Shown: positions 25,996 through 36,966 of the stretch, in pieces
Layout: each line of letters begins with the position of its first letter
Numbering within the stretch: the first letter of the stretch is position 1
Assembly: GCA_003279875.1 (NCBI GenBank)
Contig: QCGN01000008.1
Span: forward strand, 1 to 44,278
Reading direction: 5' to 3'
Length of the DNA stretch: 44,278 nucleotides
Source: Prochlorococcus sp. AG-388-D03
Lineage (GTDB): Bacteria > Cyanobacteriota > Cyanobacteriia > PCC-6307 > Cyanobiaceae
Notes under the pieces: model-generated
Told to the model about the DNA's origin: nothing
Databases searched by the model: none
The model's input: only the letters and a program-made list of their open reading frames with translations
Program-made: the position numbers and the translations under genes

Positions 25996-28900
25996 TTGAA
26001 AAAAATTAGATCTCTAAATTTTAATAAAAAACTTATTTTCTTAGGGACTGTTTTGTCAATAAGTTTTTTAGGTGCCTTGTTATTAAATAAATATCTTGAA
26101 CATTTTTATAAGTCTAGAAAAATCCTATTAGAAAGTAAGATAGAGAAATTTTTAAATAAAAAAGTAGATTTGGGAGATTATTCAGGATTAAGATTTCTTG
26201 GTATTTCTTTAAATAACTCAAAAATTATTGATAATAGGAACTTAAATTCTGAAATTGTAGCGAAGAATATTTATGTAGGAATTATGCCAATCCGATCAAT
26301 TTTAAATCAAAGATGGATTTTTAATATAACTCCTAAAAAAACTAAAATTGAAATAAATAATGATTTTTTTAAACAAAGAGATTTATATCAAGAAAAAAGA
26401 ATTTTAAAAAATAAAATAGAATATGATCTAAATTTTAATTTAAAAGAATCTGCAAACTTTAAATTAAAGGATCTTGGAATAGAAACTAAATTAAAAGGAA
26501 AATTCATTTACAAATCAAAATTTAATCAGGTTATAGGAAATATTAAGTCATTTAATAAGGGTAAAGGTAATTTAGAATTCAAATTAAATGCTAAATTAAA
26601 TAAAGACTTTTTGAATCTCGAGATATTATCTAGTGGTTTAAGTTTAAAGGAAACTGCATATAGTTTTCGTGATACTAAGTTTGCTTTTAGGGGAGGCAAA
26701 ATTAAATCTAGTCTGAAATTTTATAGATCCTCTAAAAAAAGCTTTTGTAAAGGAAATCTTTCTTTGAATAATCTGAAGTTAAGAACTTCTAATTTAGAGG
26801 AGGAAATAAAGGCTAATTCTATTAGTTTGTTATGCAAAGATAATAATTTAATTGCCTATACAAAAAATCTTAATTACGGAACTGTAATCTCAGATTTAAA
26901 TCTAAATGTTCCTTTAAATAAAAATATAAACAATATAAATTTAAAAGGTAGTATTGGATATTTAGATAGTTTAAATCCTGAAATTCAATTATCAGGGAAT
27001 ATGCCATATTGGTTTGATAAGAGAGGTATAAATTTTGGAAATATTAATTCAAGCTTTACTCTAAATAGAACGCAATTATCTAATTTAAATATTTTCCGTA
27101 AAAATAGTATAAGAGGATTTATAACTGCAAAAGGAGAATTAAAAGGTGATATAAATAAACCTGATATTCAAATCAATTTCAATGTAGATTATCCTCATTA
27201 TAAAGGTATAAGAATTAGGGAAACATGGGAAGGCGAGATCAAAAATCAAAATAAAAAATATGTCTTAAACATGAAGAATAGATATTCACCTGTGCCTTCT
27301 TTCCTATCCTTAAATTTTGATTCAAAAATTAAGTTAGAAAGTATAACCTTTAGCAGAATATTTAATTCAAATAAGGGTACTTTAAATCTCTTTAGGGATA
27401 ATGATTTATATAGATGGAATGCAAATAATTTCCCTATAGACGAGATTGAATTGGCGATTAGTAATAATAAATTTGATAGAATTAGCGGAATAGTTAATGG
27501 TAAAGGTTCTATATCTAGAGATCAAACATATTTCAATGGTCGTTTAGCTTGGAGTTTGGGCAATTATAGAAATATAAAATTTGCGAATTCATTATTTGAG
27601 TTTGGCTTTAATAATAAATCTTTTTATATTAATTCATCATTATATCCAATTGATGGTGGGATGATTGATTTTGAATATGATTCTAATAAAGATAATAAAT
27701 TTAATATAATTTTTAATAATATTAGTACTAAATGGTCTTTTCTAACAGCAATAGATATTTTAAATCTTGATAATCAAAAAAAAATTCTTCCTAATAGTAA
27801 CTATAAAGGTTTGGATACTATAGAAATAAATAATATTGAAAAATCATTAAACGAAAAGATACTTTTTATAAATAATTTTTTGAATGATAATACTATTTCA
27901 GAAGATAAATTAAATTTTGAAAGATATTTAAGTAAATTTGAAAGTAGATATGATGCTGATATAACGATAGAAGGTAATAACTCAAAGAATTTAAAATTAA
28001 AAACTAGTTTAAATGGATACCTTGAGGTAAAAAATGATATAAAAAAAGGTTCTAAAGAGAAGTTTTCAATGGATATAGAAGGAGGGATTGTTACAGGAAA
28101 AGGTTTTTTAAAAATTAATAAATTTCCTTTAAAAACTATAAATATTTTTTTAGATAAGCCTAGGGATTTTGAAGGGAATTTGGATATTAATCTAATTTAT
28201 GATTTAGATAATAAATCTTTTTCTTCTAATATTGATTCAAATAAAACTTCAATTAATAATAGCCCTATCATTCTTGATATTGGGGATGTTGAATATAGTA
28301 AATCTATTTTTGATTTAGAGTTATCTTTATTCTTGAACAATTCAAATACTCCAATAAGTATTTTAGGTTCTATACCTATTAATAGAGAGGATAAATTAGA
28401 CTTAAGATTAAATGGTAATGGAAAGTTTGTTGAATTAATTGATATATTTGCTGATGATTATTTCATCTTTAAAAATGGTGATGTAAACCTTAGAATGATT
28501 ATAAAAGGAACGATTGATAAACCTATTGCGAATGGATTTGTTGTTATCAAAGATTCTGAAATTGATATTTATAGCAATATTATTAAAAATATTAATAGCA
28601 CCATAATTTTTGATTTTGATCACGTAGAGATTAAAAGCTTAAAGGCTTCAGATGATGCTTCTGGGAATATTTTTATTAAGGGATCTTTACCTTTTTATCA
28701 AAAAAGTAGTATTGATGAAAAAGATATTAGTTTAATCGCAAATAAATTTCTTATAAAATCAAATAATATTAAATTTCTAGTTGACTCTAAAATAAATATC
28801 GGTGGATCATTTAAAGAGCCTATTTTTGGTGGAAACTTAGCGCTCAATAATGGTTTTATTAATTTAAATGATGCTAATAAAAAAAATATTAAAAAAAATA

Positions 28901-29943
28901 ATTTTGAAGAAATAAATGATAAAAAGAATTGGCCAGAACTTTATTGGGAAAAAGATGAAAAAATTGAAATAATTTCAAACGAGAATATACTAAATTCTTT
29001 TCTTTTGGGAGAAAATGCCCCAAAATATCTTGAAAATTTAAGTTTTAAGAACCTTATATTGAAACTTGGTCCAGATTTCAGAATTCAATATTCAGAAATA
29101 ATTAGAGCCTATTTAGATACTAAGTTAGATTTGAATTTCAATGGAAATGTAGGAAAAGATTTAAATGCAAGAGGTCTTATCAACTTAAGTAAAGGTACAG
29201 CTAACTTATACACAACACCCTTCAAATTAGATAAAAATAAAGAAAATTATATTTTATTTGCCTCAAGAAGCGGCGTAGTTCCTTTTATCAACTTTTCACT
29301 TACTAGTAAAGTTCCAGATCTAATAATACCTATAAGTCAAAATAATCAAGATCTAAATGTTTCAAGTGGTTTAGATGTAAATGCTATATCAAGTGGTATT
29401 GGTGCGGTCGGAATAGGAAATACAAGACTCATAAGAATTGAGGCATCCTATGAAGGATTCCTAGATCAATTATCCTTTGAAGATGAAAATAAAAAAATAC
29501 AGTTAAGAAGTACTCCAAGCTATAGCAGATCTCAAATTATTGGCTTAATAGGAGGAAACTCTGCAAATTTAATTAATAGAGCATTTATTTCTCAAATTAA
29601 TAGTTCAGATGGATTTAGTGATAGATTTCAACTTTCTTTATATCCAGCTTTAATAGAAAATAATGAACCAATAAATAATGTTTTTTCTAATGAAAACTTT
29701 GAAGTAAATGACAATGAAGAATCATCTTCAAATAATGGATTTTCTTCTCAAGCTTGGATTGCCGAAATAGGGCTTGATATTACAGATAAAGTAAACTTTG
29801 CCGTTCAAGCCACTCCAGATAGGGATGATTTACCTCCTCTGGGTATACTGACTTTACAAGCCAATCCTAACCTTGAATTATTAGGATCTGTAGATTCTGA
29901 AGGTGAGTGGAAAAGTCAAGTTCAATTGTTTTTTAGATATTAA
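25996..29943 (+). CDS. TamB-like translocation/assembly module protein (DUF490)
   Basis: A 1315-residue envelope protein. A membrane anchor is at about residues 13-30, and the remainder is a long run of beta strands rich in Asn, Lys and Ile, as expected of the AsmA/TamB beta-groove proteins that carry lipids or help outer-membrane protein assembly. The C-terminal DUF490 block holds GRGLIN-like (NARGLINLSKGTANLY) and SRSQIIGLIGGN elements, and the protein ends in an aromatic FFRY, typical of outer-membrane-linked proteins. The TTG start comes just before the membrane anchor. Asn-rich stretches reflect the AT-rich base composition. Confidence 0.87.
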   Translation: MKKIRSLNFNKKLIFLGTVLSISFLGALLLNKYLEHFYKSRKILLESKIEKFLNKKVDLGDYSGLRFLGISLNNSKIIDNRNLNSEIVAKNIYVGIMPIRSILNQRWIFNITPKKTKIEINNDFFKQRDLYQEKRILKNKIEYDLNFNLKESANFKLKDLGIETKLKGKFIYKSKFNQVIGNIKSFNKGKGNLEFKLNAKLNKDFLNLEILSSGLSLKETAYSFRDTKFAFRGGKIKSSLKFYRSSKKSFCKGNLSLNNLKLRTSNLEEEIKANSISLLCKDNNLIAYTKNLNYGTVISDLNLNVPLNKNINNINLKGSIGYLDSLNPEIQLSGNMPYWFDKRGINFGNINSSFTLNRTQLSNLNIFRKNSIRGFITAKGELKGDINKPDIQINFNVDYPHYKGIRIRETWEGEIKNQNKKYVLNMKNRYSPVPSFLSLNFDSKIKLESITFSRIFNSNKGTLNLFRDNDLYRWNANNFPIDEIELAISNNKFDRISGIVNGKGSISRDQTYFNGRLAWSLGNYRNIKFANSLFEFGFNNKSFYINSSLYPIDGGMIDFEYDSNKDNKFNIIFNNISTKWSFLTAIDILNLDNQKKILPNSNYKGLDTIEINNIEKSLNEKILFINNFLNDNTISEDKLNFERYLSKFESRYDADITIEGNNSKNLKLKTSLNGYLEVKNDIKKGSKEKFSMDIEGGIVTGKGFLKINKFPLKTINIFLDKPRDFEGNLDINLIYDLDNKSFSSNIDSNKTSINNSPIILDIGDVEYSKSIFDLELSLFLNNSNTPISILGSIPINREDKLDLRLNGNGKFVELIDIFADDYFIFKNGDVNLRMIIKGTIDKPIANGFVVIKDSEIDIYSNIIKNINSTIIFDFDHVEIKSLKASDDASGNIFIKGSLPFYQKSSIDEKDISLIANKFLIKSNNIKFLVDSKINIGGSFKEPIFGGNLALNNGFINLNDANKKNIKKNNFEEINDKKNWPELYWEKDEKIEIISNENILNSFLLGENAPKYLENLSFKNLILKLGPDFRIQYSEIIRAYLDTKLDLNFNGNVGKDLNARGLINLSKGTANLYTTPFKLDKNKENYILFASRSGVVPFINFSLTSKVPDLIIPISQNNQDLNVSSGLDVNAISSGIGAVGIGNTRLIRIEASYEGFLDQLSFEDENKKIQLRSTPSYSRSQIIGLIGGNSANLINRAFISQINSSDGFSDRFQLSLYPALIENNEPINNVFSNENFEVNDNEESSSNNGFSSQAWIAEIGLDITDKVNFAVQATPDRDDLPPLGILTLQANPNLELLGSVDSEGEWKSQVQLFFRY

Positions 29944-30009
29944 TTCCTAAAATAAAATGTTTTAAGAATGCTTATTTTGAATTATTATTAAATTTAACTA
30001 AATATAATT

Positions 30010-31320
30010 ATGACTGATATATTTGAAGTACCTACTCCCGATAAAGATCTATTAGATAAAGCAGAGAGACTTCGTATTGCATCAATTAAAACAAGCCAAA
30101 CAAATAATATTGACAGAATTAGAGCATTGAACTTAATGGCTGATTCCTTAGAAAAAAACTCTCAAGAAATAATTGAGGCGAATATAGAAGATTATAAAAA
30201 AGCAAAAAACAAAGGAATTTCAAAGGCCTTACTTTCTAGATTAAAGTTATCAAAACAAAAACTAAGTTCAGGAATCGAAGGGGTAAGACAAGTTGGAAAT
30301 TTGGCAGATCCAGTAGGAAAAATACAAATAAAAAAGGAACTTTCTGAAGGGTTAAATTTAGAGAGAAAAACAGTTCCCATTGGAGTAATAGGCGTAATTT
30401 TCGAATCAAGACCTGATGCTGTAATGCAAATAAGTTCTTTGGCAATTAGATCTGGTAATGGAGTAATGCTTAAAGGAGGAAGTGAAGCAAATTTAACTAA
30501 TCTCGCAATAGTTTCTGCGCTAAAGAATGGTTTGCAAAATTCAAATCTTGATGAAAACGCAATTTGTCTTTTAACAAGTAGAAAAGATAGTATGGCGATG
30601 CTTAAATTAGAAAAATTTGTAAATTTAATTATTCCTAGAGGAAGTAATGAACTAGTGAAATTTATACAGGAAAATACAGAAATTCCTGTCCTGGGTCATG
30701 CTGATGGGATTTGTCATTTATATATAGATAATGAAGTAAGTCTCGATGTTGCTTTAAAAGTCGCTTTAGATAGTAAGATTCAATACCCAGCTGCATGTAA
30801 TGCTGTTGAGACTCTTTTAATACATAAAGATATCGCCGCTGACTTTTTGAAAAAAGCCATCCCAAGTTTTAATTCTAACGATGTTAAATTGATTGGAGAT
30901 AGAAAATCTGTTCAAATGGGTGTTGCTTTTGAAGCTAATTATGAGGACTGGAAAACTGAATATTTAGATCTCATGCTCTCTGTAAAAATTGTTGATAATT
31001 TAGAAGAGGCAATTGATCATATACAAAAATTCAGTTCAAAACATACAGATGGAATAATTACTAAAAATATTAGTAATGCTAATAAATTTATGAATGAGAT
31101 AGATAGTGCAGGTGTTTTTCATAATTGCTCAACAAGATTTGCAGATGGGTTTAGATATGGCTTTGGAGCAGAAGTGGGAATATCTACACAGACATTACCC
31201 CCAAGAGGGCCAGTAGGACTGGAGGGATTAGTAACTTATAAGTATTTTTTAAGAGGCGAAGGTCATATAGTTGATGATTTTTCATCTGGAAAATCAATTT
31301 TTACGCATAAAGACGTTTAA
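30010..31320 (+). CDS. proA: Gamma-glutamyl phosphate reductase
   Basis: A 436-residue aldehyde dehydrogenase-type enzyme making glutamate semialdehyde for proline synthesis. VPIGVIGVIFESRPDAV and LKGGSEA form the NADPH-binding part. IQYPAACNAVETLL carries the catalytic Cys. NCSTRFADGFRYGFGAEVGIST is the conserved C-terminal block. The length fits the family. proB is not in the window. It precedes folB by 11 bases. Confidence 0.97.
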   Translation: MTDIFEVPTPDKDLLDKAERLRIASIKTSQTNNIDRIRALNLMADSLEKNSQEIIEANIEDYKKAKNKGISKALLSRLKLSKQKLSSGIEGVRQVGNLADPVGKIQIKKELSEGLNLERKTVPIGVIGVIFESRPDAVMQISSLAIRSGNGVMLKGGSEANLTNLAIVSALKNGLQNSNLDENAICLLTSRKDSMAMLKLEKFVNLIIPRGSNELVKFIQENTEIPVLGHADGICHLYIDNEVSLDVALKVALDSKIQYPAACNAVETLLIHKDIAADFLKKAIPSFNSNDVKLIGDRKSVQMGVAFEANYEDWKTEYLDLMLSVKIVDNLEEAIDHIQKFSSKHTDGIITKNISNANKFMNEIDSAGVFHNCSTRFADGFRYGFGAEVGISTQTLPPRGPVGLEGLVTYKYFLRGEGHIVDDFSSGKSIFTHKDV

Positions 31321-31331
31321 ATGTTTTTAAA

Positions 31332-31694
31332 ATGGATACTTATTTAAAAATAAAGGATATTAAACTTTGGGCAAGAGTTGGTGTATTAGAAGAAGAGAGA
31401 GAATTAGGTCAGCTTTTTAGTTTAGATGTATTTTTATGGGCTGATTTTGAAAATTGCACTCAAAATGATGATATAAAAAGTACAGTTGATTATTCGCAAT
31501 TAGTTGAAATATTAAAATATCAATCCAAGAAAATATGTTGTTACACGATTGAAAAATATTCAAATGAAATTATAAAAATGATTAATAAAGAGTTTCATCT
31601 TAGCCGAATTAAAATCAGATTAACAAAATGCAAACCACCAATTATTGGCTTTGACGGAGAGGTTTCAATAGTAAGAGTTTTTGAAAATAATTAA
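31332..31694 (+). CDS. folB: Dihydroneopterin aldolase
   Basis: A 120-residue T-fold enzyme of folate synthesis, cleaving dihydroneopterin to 6-hydroxymethyl-dihydropterin. The start IKDIKLWARVGVLEEERELGQLF gives the family's LxxxxxGVxxEExxxGQ motif with the substrate-binding Glu residues. STVDYSQL and TIEKYSNEI follow as in FolB, and the Lys of LTKCKPP is the expected catalytic residue. It is between proA and the lipase-like gene with short gaps (11 and 5 bases), so it is likely in one transcript. Confidence 0.9.
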   Translation: MDTYLKIKDIKLWARVGVLEEERELGQLFSLDVFLWADFENCTQNDDIKSTVDYSQLVEILKYQSKKICCYTIEKYSNEIIKMINKEFHLSRIKIRLTKCKPPIIGFDGEVSIVRVFENN

Positions 31695-31699
31695 CCGTT

Positions 31700-32293
31700 T
31701 TGTCAAAGAGAAATCCAATAATACTAATTCATGGTCTCTGGAATACAGCAGATATCTTTTCCTCGATTACGACGAAACTTGATGAAATTGGAATTGAATA
31801 TTTTGCCCCAACTTTAAAGCATAAATATGGAATGACATCTATTGTTGAATTAACTAATTTTTTAAATGAATTTATTTTAGAGAAATATGGCTTAGAAAAA
31901 GAGCTCGATATATTGGGATTCTCGATGGGGGGAATAATTGGAAGGTATTGGATTAAAAAATTTGATGGTTACAAAAGAACTAGAAGATTTATAACTGTTG
32001 GTTCTCCACATAAAGGAACACTTACATCTCAATTAGTTCCAAAATATCCCTTTAGAGGAATATCTGAAATGAAAATAAATAGTTGTTTATTAAGAGAGCT
32101 TTCAAGCTATGATTATCTTCTTGACAGAATTAATTGTATTAGTTTTTTTACTTATTGGGATCTTATGGTTTTCCCAGGATGGAGATCTTATATGAATAAA
32201 GGAGAAAAGGTATCATTAAATATCTTTAAACATAAAAATTTAGTGAGGAATCCATTAGCAGTGGAAAGAATTGTAAATAGGCTCCTTAAGTAG
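31700..32293 (+). CDS. Lipase/esterase-like alpha/beta hydrolase
   Basis: A 197-residue serine hydrolase. The family start PIILIHGLW gives the oxyanion loop. The nucleophile is Ser75 in LGFSMGGII. Asp154 (TYWDLMV) and His178 (FKHKNL) complete a plausible triad. VGSPHKGT matches the lipase EstA/LipA type of small bacterial lipases. There is no signal peptide. It uses a TTG start and its last 8 bases overlap the convergent M3 peptidase. The substrate is unknown; a lipid or ester is expected. Confidence 0.82.
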   Translation: MSKRNPIILIHGLWNTADIFSSITTKLDEIGIEYFAPTLKHKYGMTSIVELTNFLNEFILEKYGLEKELDILGFSMGGIIGRYWIKKFDGYKRTRRFITVGSPHKGTLTSQLVPKYPFRGISEMKINSCLLRELSSYDYLLDRINCISFFTYWDLMVFPGWRSYMNKGEKVSLNIFKHKNLVRNPLAVERIVNRLLK

Positions 32294-34373
32294 ATGTTGA
32301 TAGGCCTAAGTGTCTGATTAAAGAGTCGGTTTTTGGTTCTCTTCCTCTAAATAATTTAAATACCTCTAGAGGAGATAAACTCCCTCCTAGACTTAAAATT
32401 GTGTCTTTAAATTTTGCCCCAATGTCCTTTATATTTTGATTGTTTTCTAAATCAGCCTCCTCAAACATAGAAAAAGCATCGGCACTTAGAACCTCAGCCC
32501 ATTTATAAGAATAATATCCAGCCGAATAACCACCTGCAAATATGTGACTAAAACAGCAAAGGAATTTGTCTTCTTGTATCGGTTCGATTACAGTTGTATA
32601 TCTTGCAATTTCTTTTCTAATCTCATTGGAATTTTTACCTTGGTTGCTTGTGATATTGCTATGTAATCTTATATCAGTAATTGCGAAATGTAATTGTCTT
32701 AAAGTAGCCATCCCACAATTAAAAGTTCTATTCTTTACTAATTTTTCGAAATTTTCATCAGATAAGCTTTCCCCAGTTTCATAATGCTTCGCGATATTTA
32801 ATAAGGTATTTTTGTGAAAACACCAGTTTTCCATAAATTGGCTAGGAAGTTCAACAGCGTCCCATTCAACGTTATTAATTCCTGCAGCTTGCGGAAGATT
32901 TACAGTGGTAAGCATATGTTGAAGACCATGACCAAATTCATGGAAAAGTGTTTGAACCTCATCAAAACTCATCAAACTTGGCTTGTCTTTGGATGGTGGA
33001 GTTTGATTACAAACTAAATACGCAACAGGCAATGTGTTTCTACCAATATTATTTTTGTTAAGGCATTCATCCATCCACGCCCCCCCTCTCTTTGACTCAG
33101 GACGTGAGTAGGGGTCAAGATAAAATGAAGCTATTTTTTCGTCATTTTTATTTAGGATATTAAAAAATAAAACATCATCATTCCAAGTAGGGGCTTCATT
33201 ACTGGCTTCAATTACTTTAATATCGAATAGTTTTTCACTGAGATTAAAAAGACCTTTTAAAACATCATTAAGAGGGAACCAGGGTCTAAGTGATTCTTGA
33301 TCTAAATTTAGTTTTTCTTTTCTGAGAAGCTCAGACCAATAGCTAATATCCCAAGATTGAAGAGTTTCGGTCTTTGGAAATCCATTCTCCTTGGAAAACT
33401 CATTAAGTATTTTTATTTCATTTTTGGCTGTTTTAAAGGCGGGTTCCCTCAACTCCTCTAAAAGTGTTTCAACATTTTTTATTTCTTTAGCCATCTTTGT
33501 TGAAAGACTTAATTCTGCCCAGCTTTCATAACCAAGAAGCTTAGCCTGCTTAGTCCTAAGAGATAAAATCTCTTCAATAATTTGAGAGTTATTTTTTTCT
33601 CCTTCAGAGGCTCTGCTCACAAAAGCTTTATATAATTTTTCCCTTAGATTGCGATCATTTGCGTATGTCATAAATGCGGTATAAGTCGGAATATCTAAAC
33701 TTAATTTCCAAGGACCATTTTTTGGGTCAGCTTCTCCACCTTTTTTTAAATATTCAAGAGCTGATATTGCCATTAATTCTAAAACTCGTTCTGGCAATCC
33801 ATCTATTTGAGATTTATCATTTAAGATTAAAAACCAATCGTTAGTTGCATCTAAAACATTATTGCTAAAATTTGTTGATAGTTTCCCAAGTTTTTCTGAA
33901 ATAGTATTAAATTCTTTCTGGTCATCAAAATTTAATGAAATACCCCTATGTTCCATTTCGAGGATTTCTTTATCTAATATTCTATTTTTAATTTGATCAA
34001 AATTGTTTGTTTCTTTAAGCTTCACTAAAGAATTATAAATAATTTTACTTTGTCCAAACTTATTACTTAAATTAATAATTTCAGGTAAAAACTTTGAGTA
34101 AATTTCTCTTAAACTTTCAGAATTTTTTACTCCATTAAGATGACTTATAACTCCCCAACTCCACCTGAGAACCTCATTGACTTCATTAAGAGGATTAATT
34201 ACTTTATCCCATTCTAAATTTTTATGGTTTAAGTAATTAGATAAAAATTTTTCAATATTTTTGAAATCTAGATTTATTTTATCTATTACAATTGGAAATT
34301 CTTTATTAATTCTATTTGTTGTAAATTTATGAAAATCTGGCAATTCTCCACTTTTAAAAATTGAAGTTTCCAT
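32286..34373 (-). CDS. prlC: M3 family oligopeptidase (oligopeptidase A/PrlC-like)
   Basis: A 695-residue zinc endopeptidase degrading short peptides in the cytosol. The zinc site HEFGHGLQHML has His478, Glu479 and His482, with the third ligand Glu in the following helix (NVEWDAVELPSQFMENW). FAGGYSAGYYSYKWAEVLS is the conserved substrate-side loop near the C-terminus. The length matches oligopeptidase A, with a helical N-half closing over the active site. It lies 11 bases after ndhD and overlaps the convergent lipase-like gene by 8 bases. Confidence 0.88.
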   Translation of the reverse strand: METSIFKSGELPDFHKFTTNRINKEFPIVIDKINLDFKNIEKFLSNYLNHKNLEWDKVINPLNEVNEVLRWSWGVISHLNGVKNSESLREIYSKFLPEIINLSNKFGQSKIIYNSLVKLKETNNFDQIKNRILDKEILEMEHRGISLNFDDQKEFNTISEKLGKLSTNFSNNVLDATNDWFLILNDKSQIDGLPERVLELMAISALEYLKKGGEADPKNGPWKLSLDIPTYTAFMTYANDRNLREKLYKAFVSRASEGEKNNSQIIEEILSLRTKQAKLLGYESWAELSLSTKMAKEIKNVETLLEELREPAFKTAKNEIKILNEFSKENGFPKTETLQSWDISYWSELLRKEKLNLDQESLRPWFPLNDVLKGLFNLSEKLFDIKVIEASNEAPTWNDDVLFFNILNKNDEKIASFYLDPYSRPESKRGGAWMDECLNKNNIGRNTLPVAYLVCNQTPPSKDKPSLMSFDEVQTLFHEFGHGLQHMLTTVNLPQAAGINNVEWDAVELPSQFMENWCFHKNTLLNIAKHYETGESLSDENFEKLVKNRTFNCGMATLRQLHFAITDIRLHSNITSNQGKNSNEIRKEIARYTTVIEPIQEDKFLCCFSHIFAGGYSAGYYSYKWAEVLSADAFSMFEEADLENNQNIKDIGAKFKDTILSLGGSLSPLEVFKLFRGREPKTDSLIRHLGLSTST

Positions 34374-34384
34374 TTTATCGAAGA

Positions 34385-35929
34385 TTAAAATTGACTAATG
34401 TTTGAGATTAACCCAACTAACTTAGCTAAAGTTAGTTGTTGACTGAGAGCGTTGGTTGAAGATTCATATAAATTTATGGCAATTTTTGGCCAAAAACCTA
34501 TTACTAAAGTAGGAAATAGTAAACTAAACCCAATTGTCAATTCTCTACCATTCATTTCTTTTACAGTTGCTAATGCAGGAATTCTAGGCCCAAAAAATAC
34601 TCTTCTACACATCGAAAGAAGGTATATGGGCGTCAGCACAAGACCAATTGCTGCTATTAGAATTGTTATCGATCTGAAGAGGGAACTAAAACCCTCTTGA
34701 CTTGTAATTCCCAAGAATACGGTGATTTCGCTTATGAAACCACTCATTCCCGGTAATGCTAGAGACGCTAATGAGCTAGCAAGGAAAAAGGCAAAAGTTA
34801 TTGGTAAAACTTTTGCTAAACCGCCCATATTGGGAATTGATAGTGTATTAGTTCTCTCATAGAAGGAACCTGTGACGAAGAACATAGCAGCTGCTATAAG
34901 TCCATGACTTATCATTTGAAGCATTGCTCCGCTTATTCCTAAAGCATCAACTGCTCCTATTCCTAGGAGAACGAACCCCATATGACTTACTGAACTGCAT
35001 GCGATTCTTCTTTTTACATTATCTTGTGCAAATGCATTCAAGGCTCCATAAATTATATTGATGATTCCAAGAATGATTAAAGCAGGTGCAAGTTTTAGAT
35101 GTACTTCAGGTAAGATTTGAACATTGAATCTTAAGAGAGCATATCCCCCCATTTTTAAAAGGATTCCCGCTAATAACATTGATACTGGAGCATTAGCTTC
35201 TCCATGAGCATCAGGCAACCAAGTATGTAATGGGAAGATAGGAAGTTTAACTCCAAAACCTATTAAAAACCCTATGTAAGATAATAATGCGAGATTACCT
35301 GTTACATGTTTATTTGTTAGGTCGGTAATATTTAGGGTGAATGTATCGCCGCTCAAGGCAAGTGCAAGCCCACTGATGAGTATTAGTAATGAAGCTAGAG
35401 CAGTATAAAGAATAAATTTTGTGGCTGCATATAATTTTTTCTTACCTCCCCAAATAGCAATAAGTAGATAAACAGGCACTAATTCTAACTCCCAAGCCAA
35501 GAAAAATAATAAGAAATCTTGAGAAAGGAAAACTAATGCTTGAGCTGAGGCTTGAACTAATAAAAGAGCAAAATATAAATTAGATTTTTTCTTAATCTTC
35601 CAACTAGCGGCAGCTGATAAAAATGTAATTAATCCACTCAAAGCTACTAATGGTGCAGATAATCCATCTACACCTAAAGACCATTCTAGGCCTATTGAGG
35701 GTAGCCAAGTTGCCCTTTCAATAAGCTGTAGCGAACTATTAGTGGTATCAAATTTCTGGAAAAGTACTCCTATTATCAGTAAAAAATCTATAAATAAAAA
35801 ACTTAATGAGACATTTCTTGGGAGTGTATTATCTTCCCCTTCCTTGGAACTTAAAAAAGGCATTATCAATGCCCCAATTAAGGGTAAAAAAACAATAGAG
35901 GATAGTAAAGGGAAAGATTCGGAATTCAT
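34385..35929 (-). CDS. ndhD: NAD(P)H-quinone oxidoreductase subunit 4 (NdhD)
   Basis: A 514-residue proton-pumping subunit of thylakoid NDH-1 with about 14 hydrophobic helices. Key blocks are [33 protein letters not shown] (charged Glu in the pump channel), [20 protein letters not shown] and MGFVLLGIG. This is NDH-1 subunit 4, the kind paired with respiratory or cyclic flow; which paralogue (D1 or D2) cannot be set with certainty. I prefer the ATG at 35929 to a TTG at 35944. It lies between thrB and the M3 peptidase on the same strand. Confidence 0.93.
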   Translation of the reverse strand: MNSESFPLLSSIVFLPLIGALIMPFLSSKEGEDNTLPRNVSLSFLFIDFLLIIGVLFQKFDTTNSSLQLIERATWLPSIGLEWSLGVDGLSAPLVALSGLITFLSAAASWKIKKKSNLYFALLLVQASAQALVFLSQDFLLFFLAWELELVPVYLLIAIWGGKKKLYAATKFILYTALASLLILISGLALALSGDTFTLNITDLTNKHVTGNLALLSYIGFLIGFGVKLPIFPLHTWLPDAHGEANAPVSMLLAGILLKMGGYALLRFNVQILPEVHLKLAPALIILGIINIIYGALNAFAQDNVKRRIACSSVSHMGFVLLGIGAVDALGISGAMLQMISHGLIAAAMFFVTGSFYERTNTLSIPNMGGLAKVLPITFAFFLASSLASLALPGMSGFISEITVFLGITSQEGFSSLFRSITILIAAIGLVLTPIYLLSMCRRVFFGPRIPALATVKEMNGRELTIGFSLLFPTLVIGFWPKIAINLYESSTNALSQQLTLAKLVGLISNISQF

Positions 35930-36008
35930 CAATATAATGAACAATTCTATTATTCTAGTTGAAGTTGTTCTAGCTTGAGACTATAACATTAAAAATGCCT
36001 AAGTAAAA

Positions 36009-36956
36009 CTACTTACCTGAGATATCCTTAAATAAACTTCCTTTTGTTTGGACGTTCAAGAATGGTGCTCTACTCGCCACGCCTGACTTTTCCCAAGCTT
36101 TTACCATGGCTTGGCTGATTTCTCTGCCATTATCATTTTTACACAAAGCTAAGATACTTGGCCCAGCCCCACTAATTGCACAGCCTAAAGCACCTGCTTG
36201 TAGTGCCGCATCTTTTACTTCCAATCCACCTTTAATAAGCTTCCATCGGTATGGTTCATGTAATTTATCAAACATTCCCTCTTTTATTAATTCATCATTA
36301 CCTGTTTTTAAACCGTTTAGTAATAATGTAAGTGCCCCCATATTTGTTACTGCATCAGAAATAGGTATATTCTTCGGCATTACTCTCCTTGCTTCACTTG
36401 TACTAAGACGAATAGCAGGTATCGCAACTACAGCTTTAATAGAATCGTGCCAGTCACATCTAATAATTCTCCATCTATGTGAGGATGACCTAGCCGTTAA
36501 ACATAGCCCCCCCAAAAGAGAAGGAACTACATTATCAGGATGACCTTCAATATCTATTGCCAGTTCTAAAAGTTTTTCTTTGGGTAAAGGTGAATTCATA
36601 ATCGCATTTGCTCCAATTAATCCTGCAACTATTGCTGTAGCGCTACTCCCTAGTCCTCGAGCAGGAGGAACTGCTAATTTTACTCTAGCTTCAAGGGCGA
36701 AAGGTTCGATATTGGCACTTTCCCATACTTTTTGTGCAGCCCTAAAAACTAAATTTTCAGGCCCTCCTCTTAAGTGATTACCATCGGTACTCTCCATTAT
36801 TAAATCAAATCGATCTCCGCCTCCATCTATTCTTGTAAATATAAATTCGTTATATAGATCTAATGCCGCACCAAGACAATCGAATCCGGGACCTAGATTA
36901 GCAGTTGTGGAAGGAACTGATACTATTATTTTTTTTCCTACTTCTGGAGAAGACAT
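36009..36956 (-). CDS. thrB: Homoserine kinase
   Basis: A 315-residue GHMP kinase forming O-phosphohomoserine for threonine. PSTTANLGPGFDCLGAAL is the first substrate motif. VPPARGLGSSATAIVAGL is the ATP-binding glycine loop. GAISGAGPSILAL-like sequence (CAISGAGPSILAL) closes the site. The length is normal. It is 10 bases after glk and 64 or more before ndhD, in a long minus-strand series with thrS and trpS. Confidence 0.96.
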   Translation of the reverse strand: MSSPEVGKKIIVSVPSTTANLGPGFDCLGAALDLYNEFIFTRIDGGGDRFDLIMESTDGNHLRGGPENLVFRAAQKVWESANIEPFALEARVKLAVPPARGLGSSATAIVAGLIGANAIMNSPLPKEKLLELAIDIEGHPDNVVPSLLGGLCLTARSSSHRWRIIRCDWHDSIKAVVAIPAIRLSTSEARRVMPKNIPISDAVTNMGALTLLLNGLKTGNDELIKEGMFDKLHEPYRWKLIKGGLEVKDAALQAGALGCAISGAGPSILALCKNDNGREISQAMVKAWEKSGVASRAPFLNVQTKGSLFKDISGK

Positions 36957-36966
36957 ATAAAAAATT

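Noticed and set aside
36106..36543. 145-residue plus-strand frame inside thrB
   Set aside because: It is antisense to the GHMP kinase motifs; the long open frame follows from thrB codon use.
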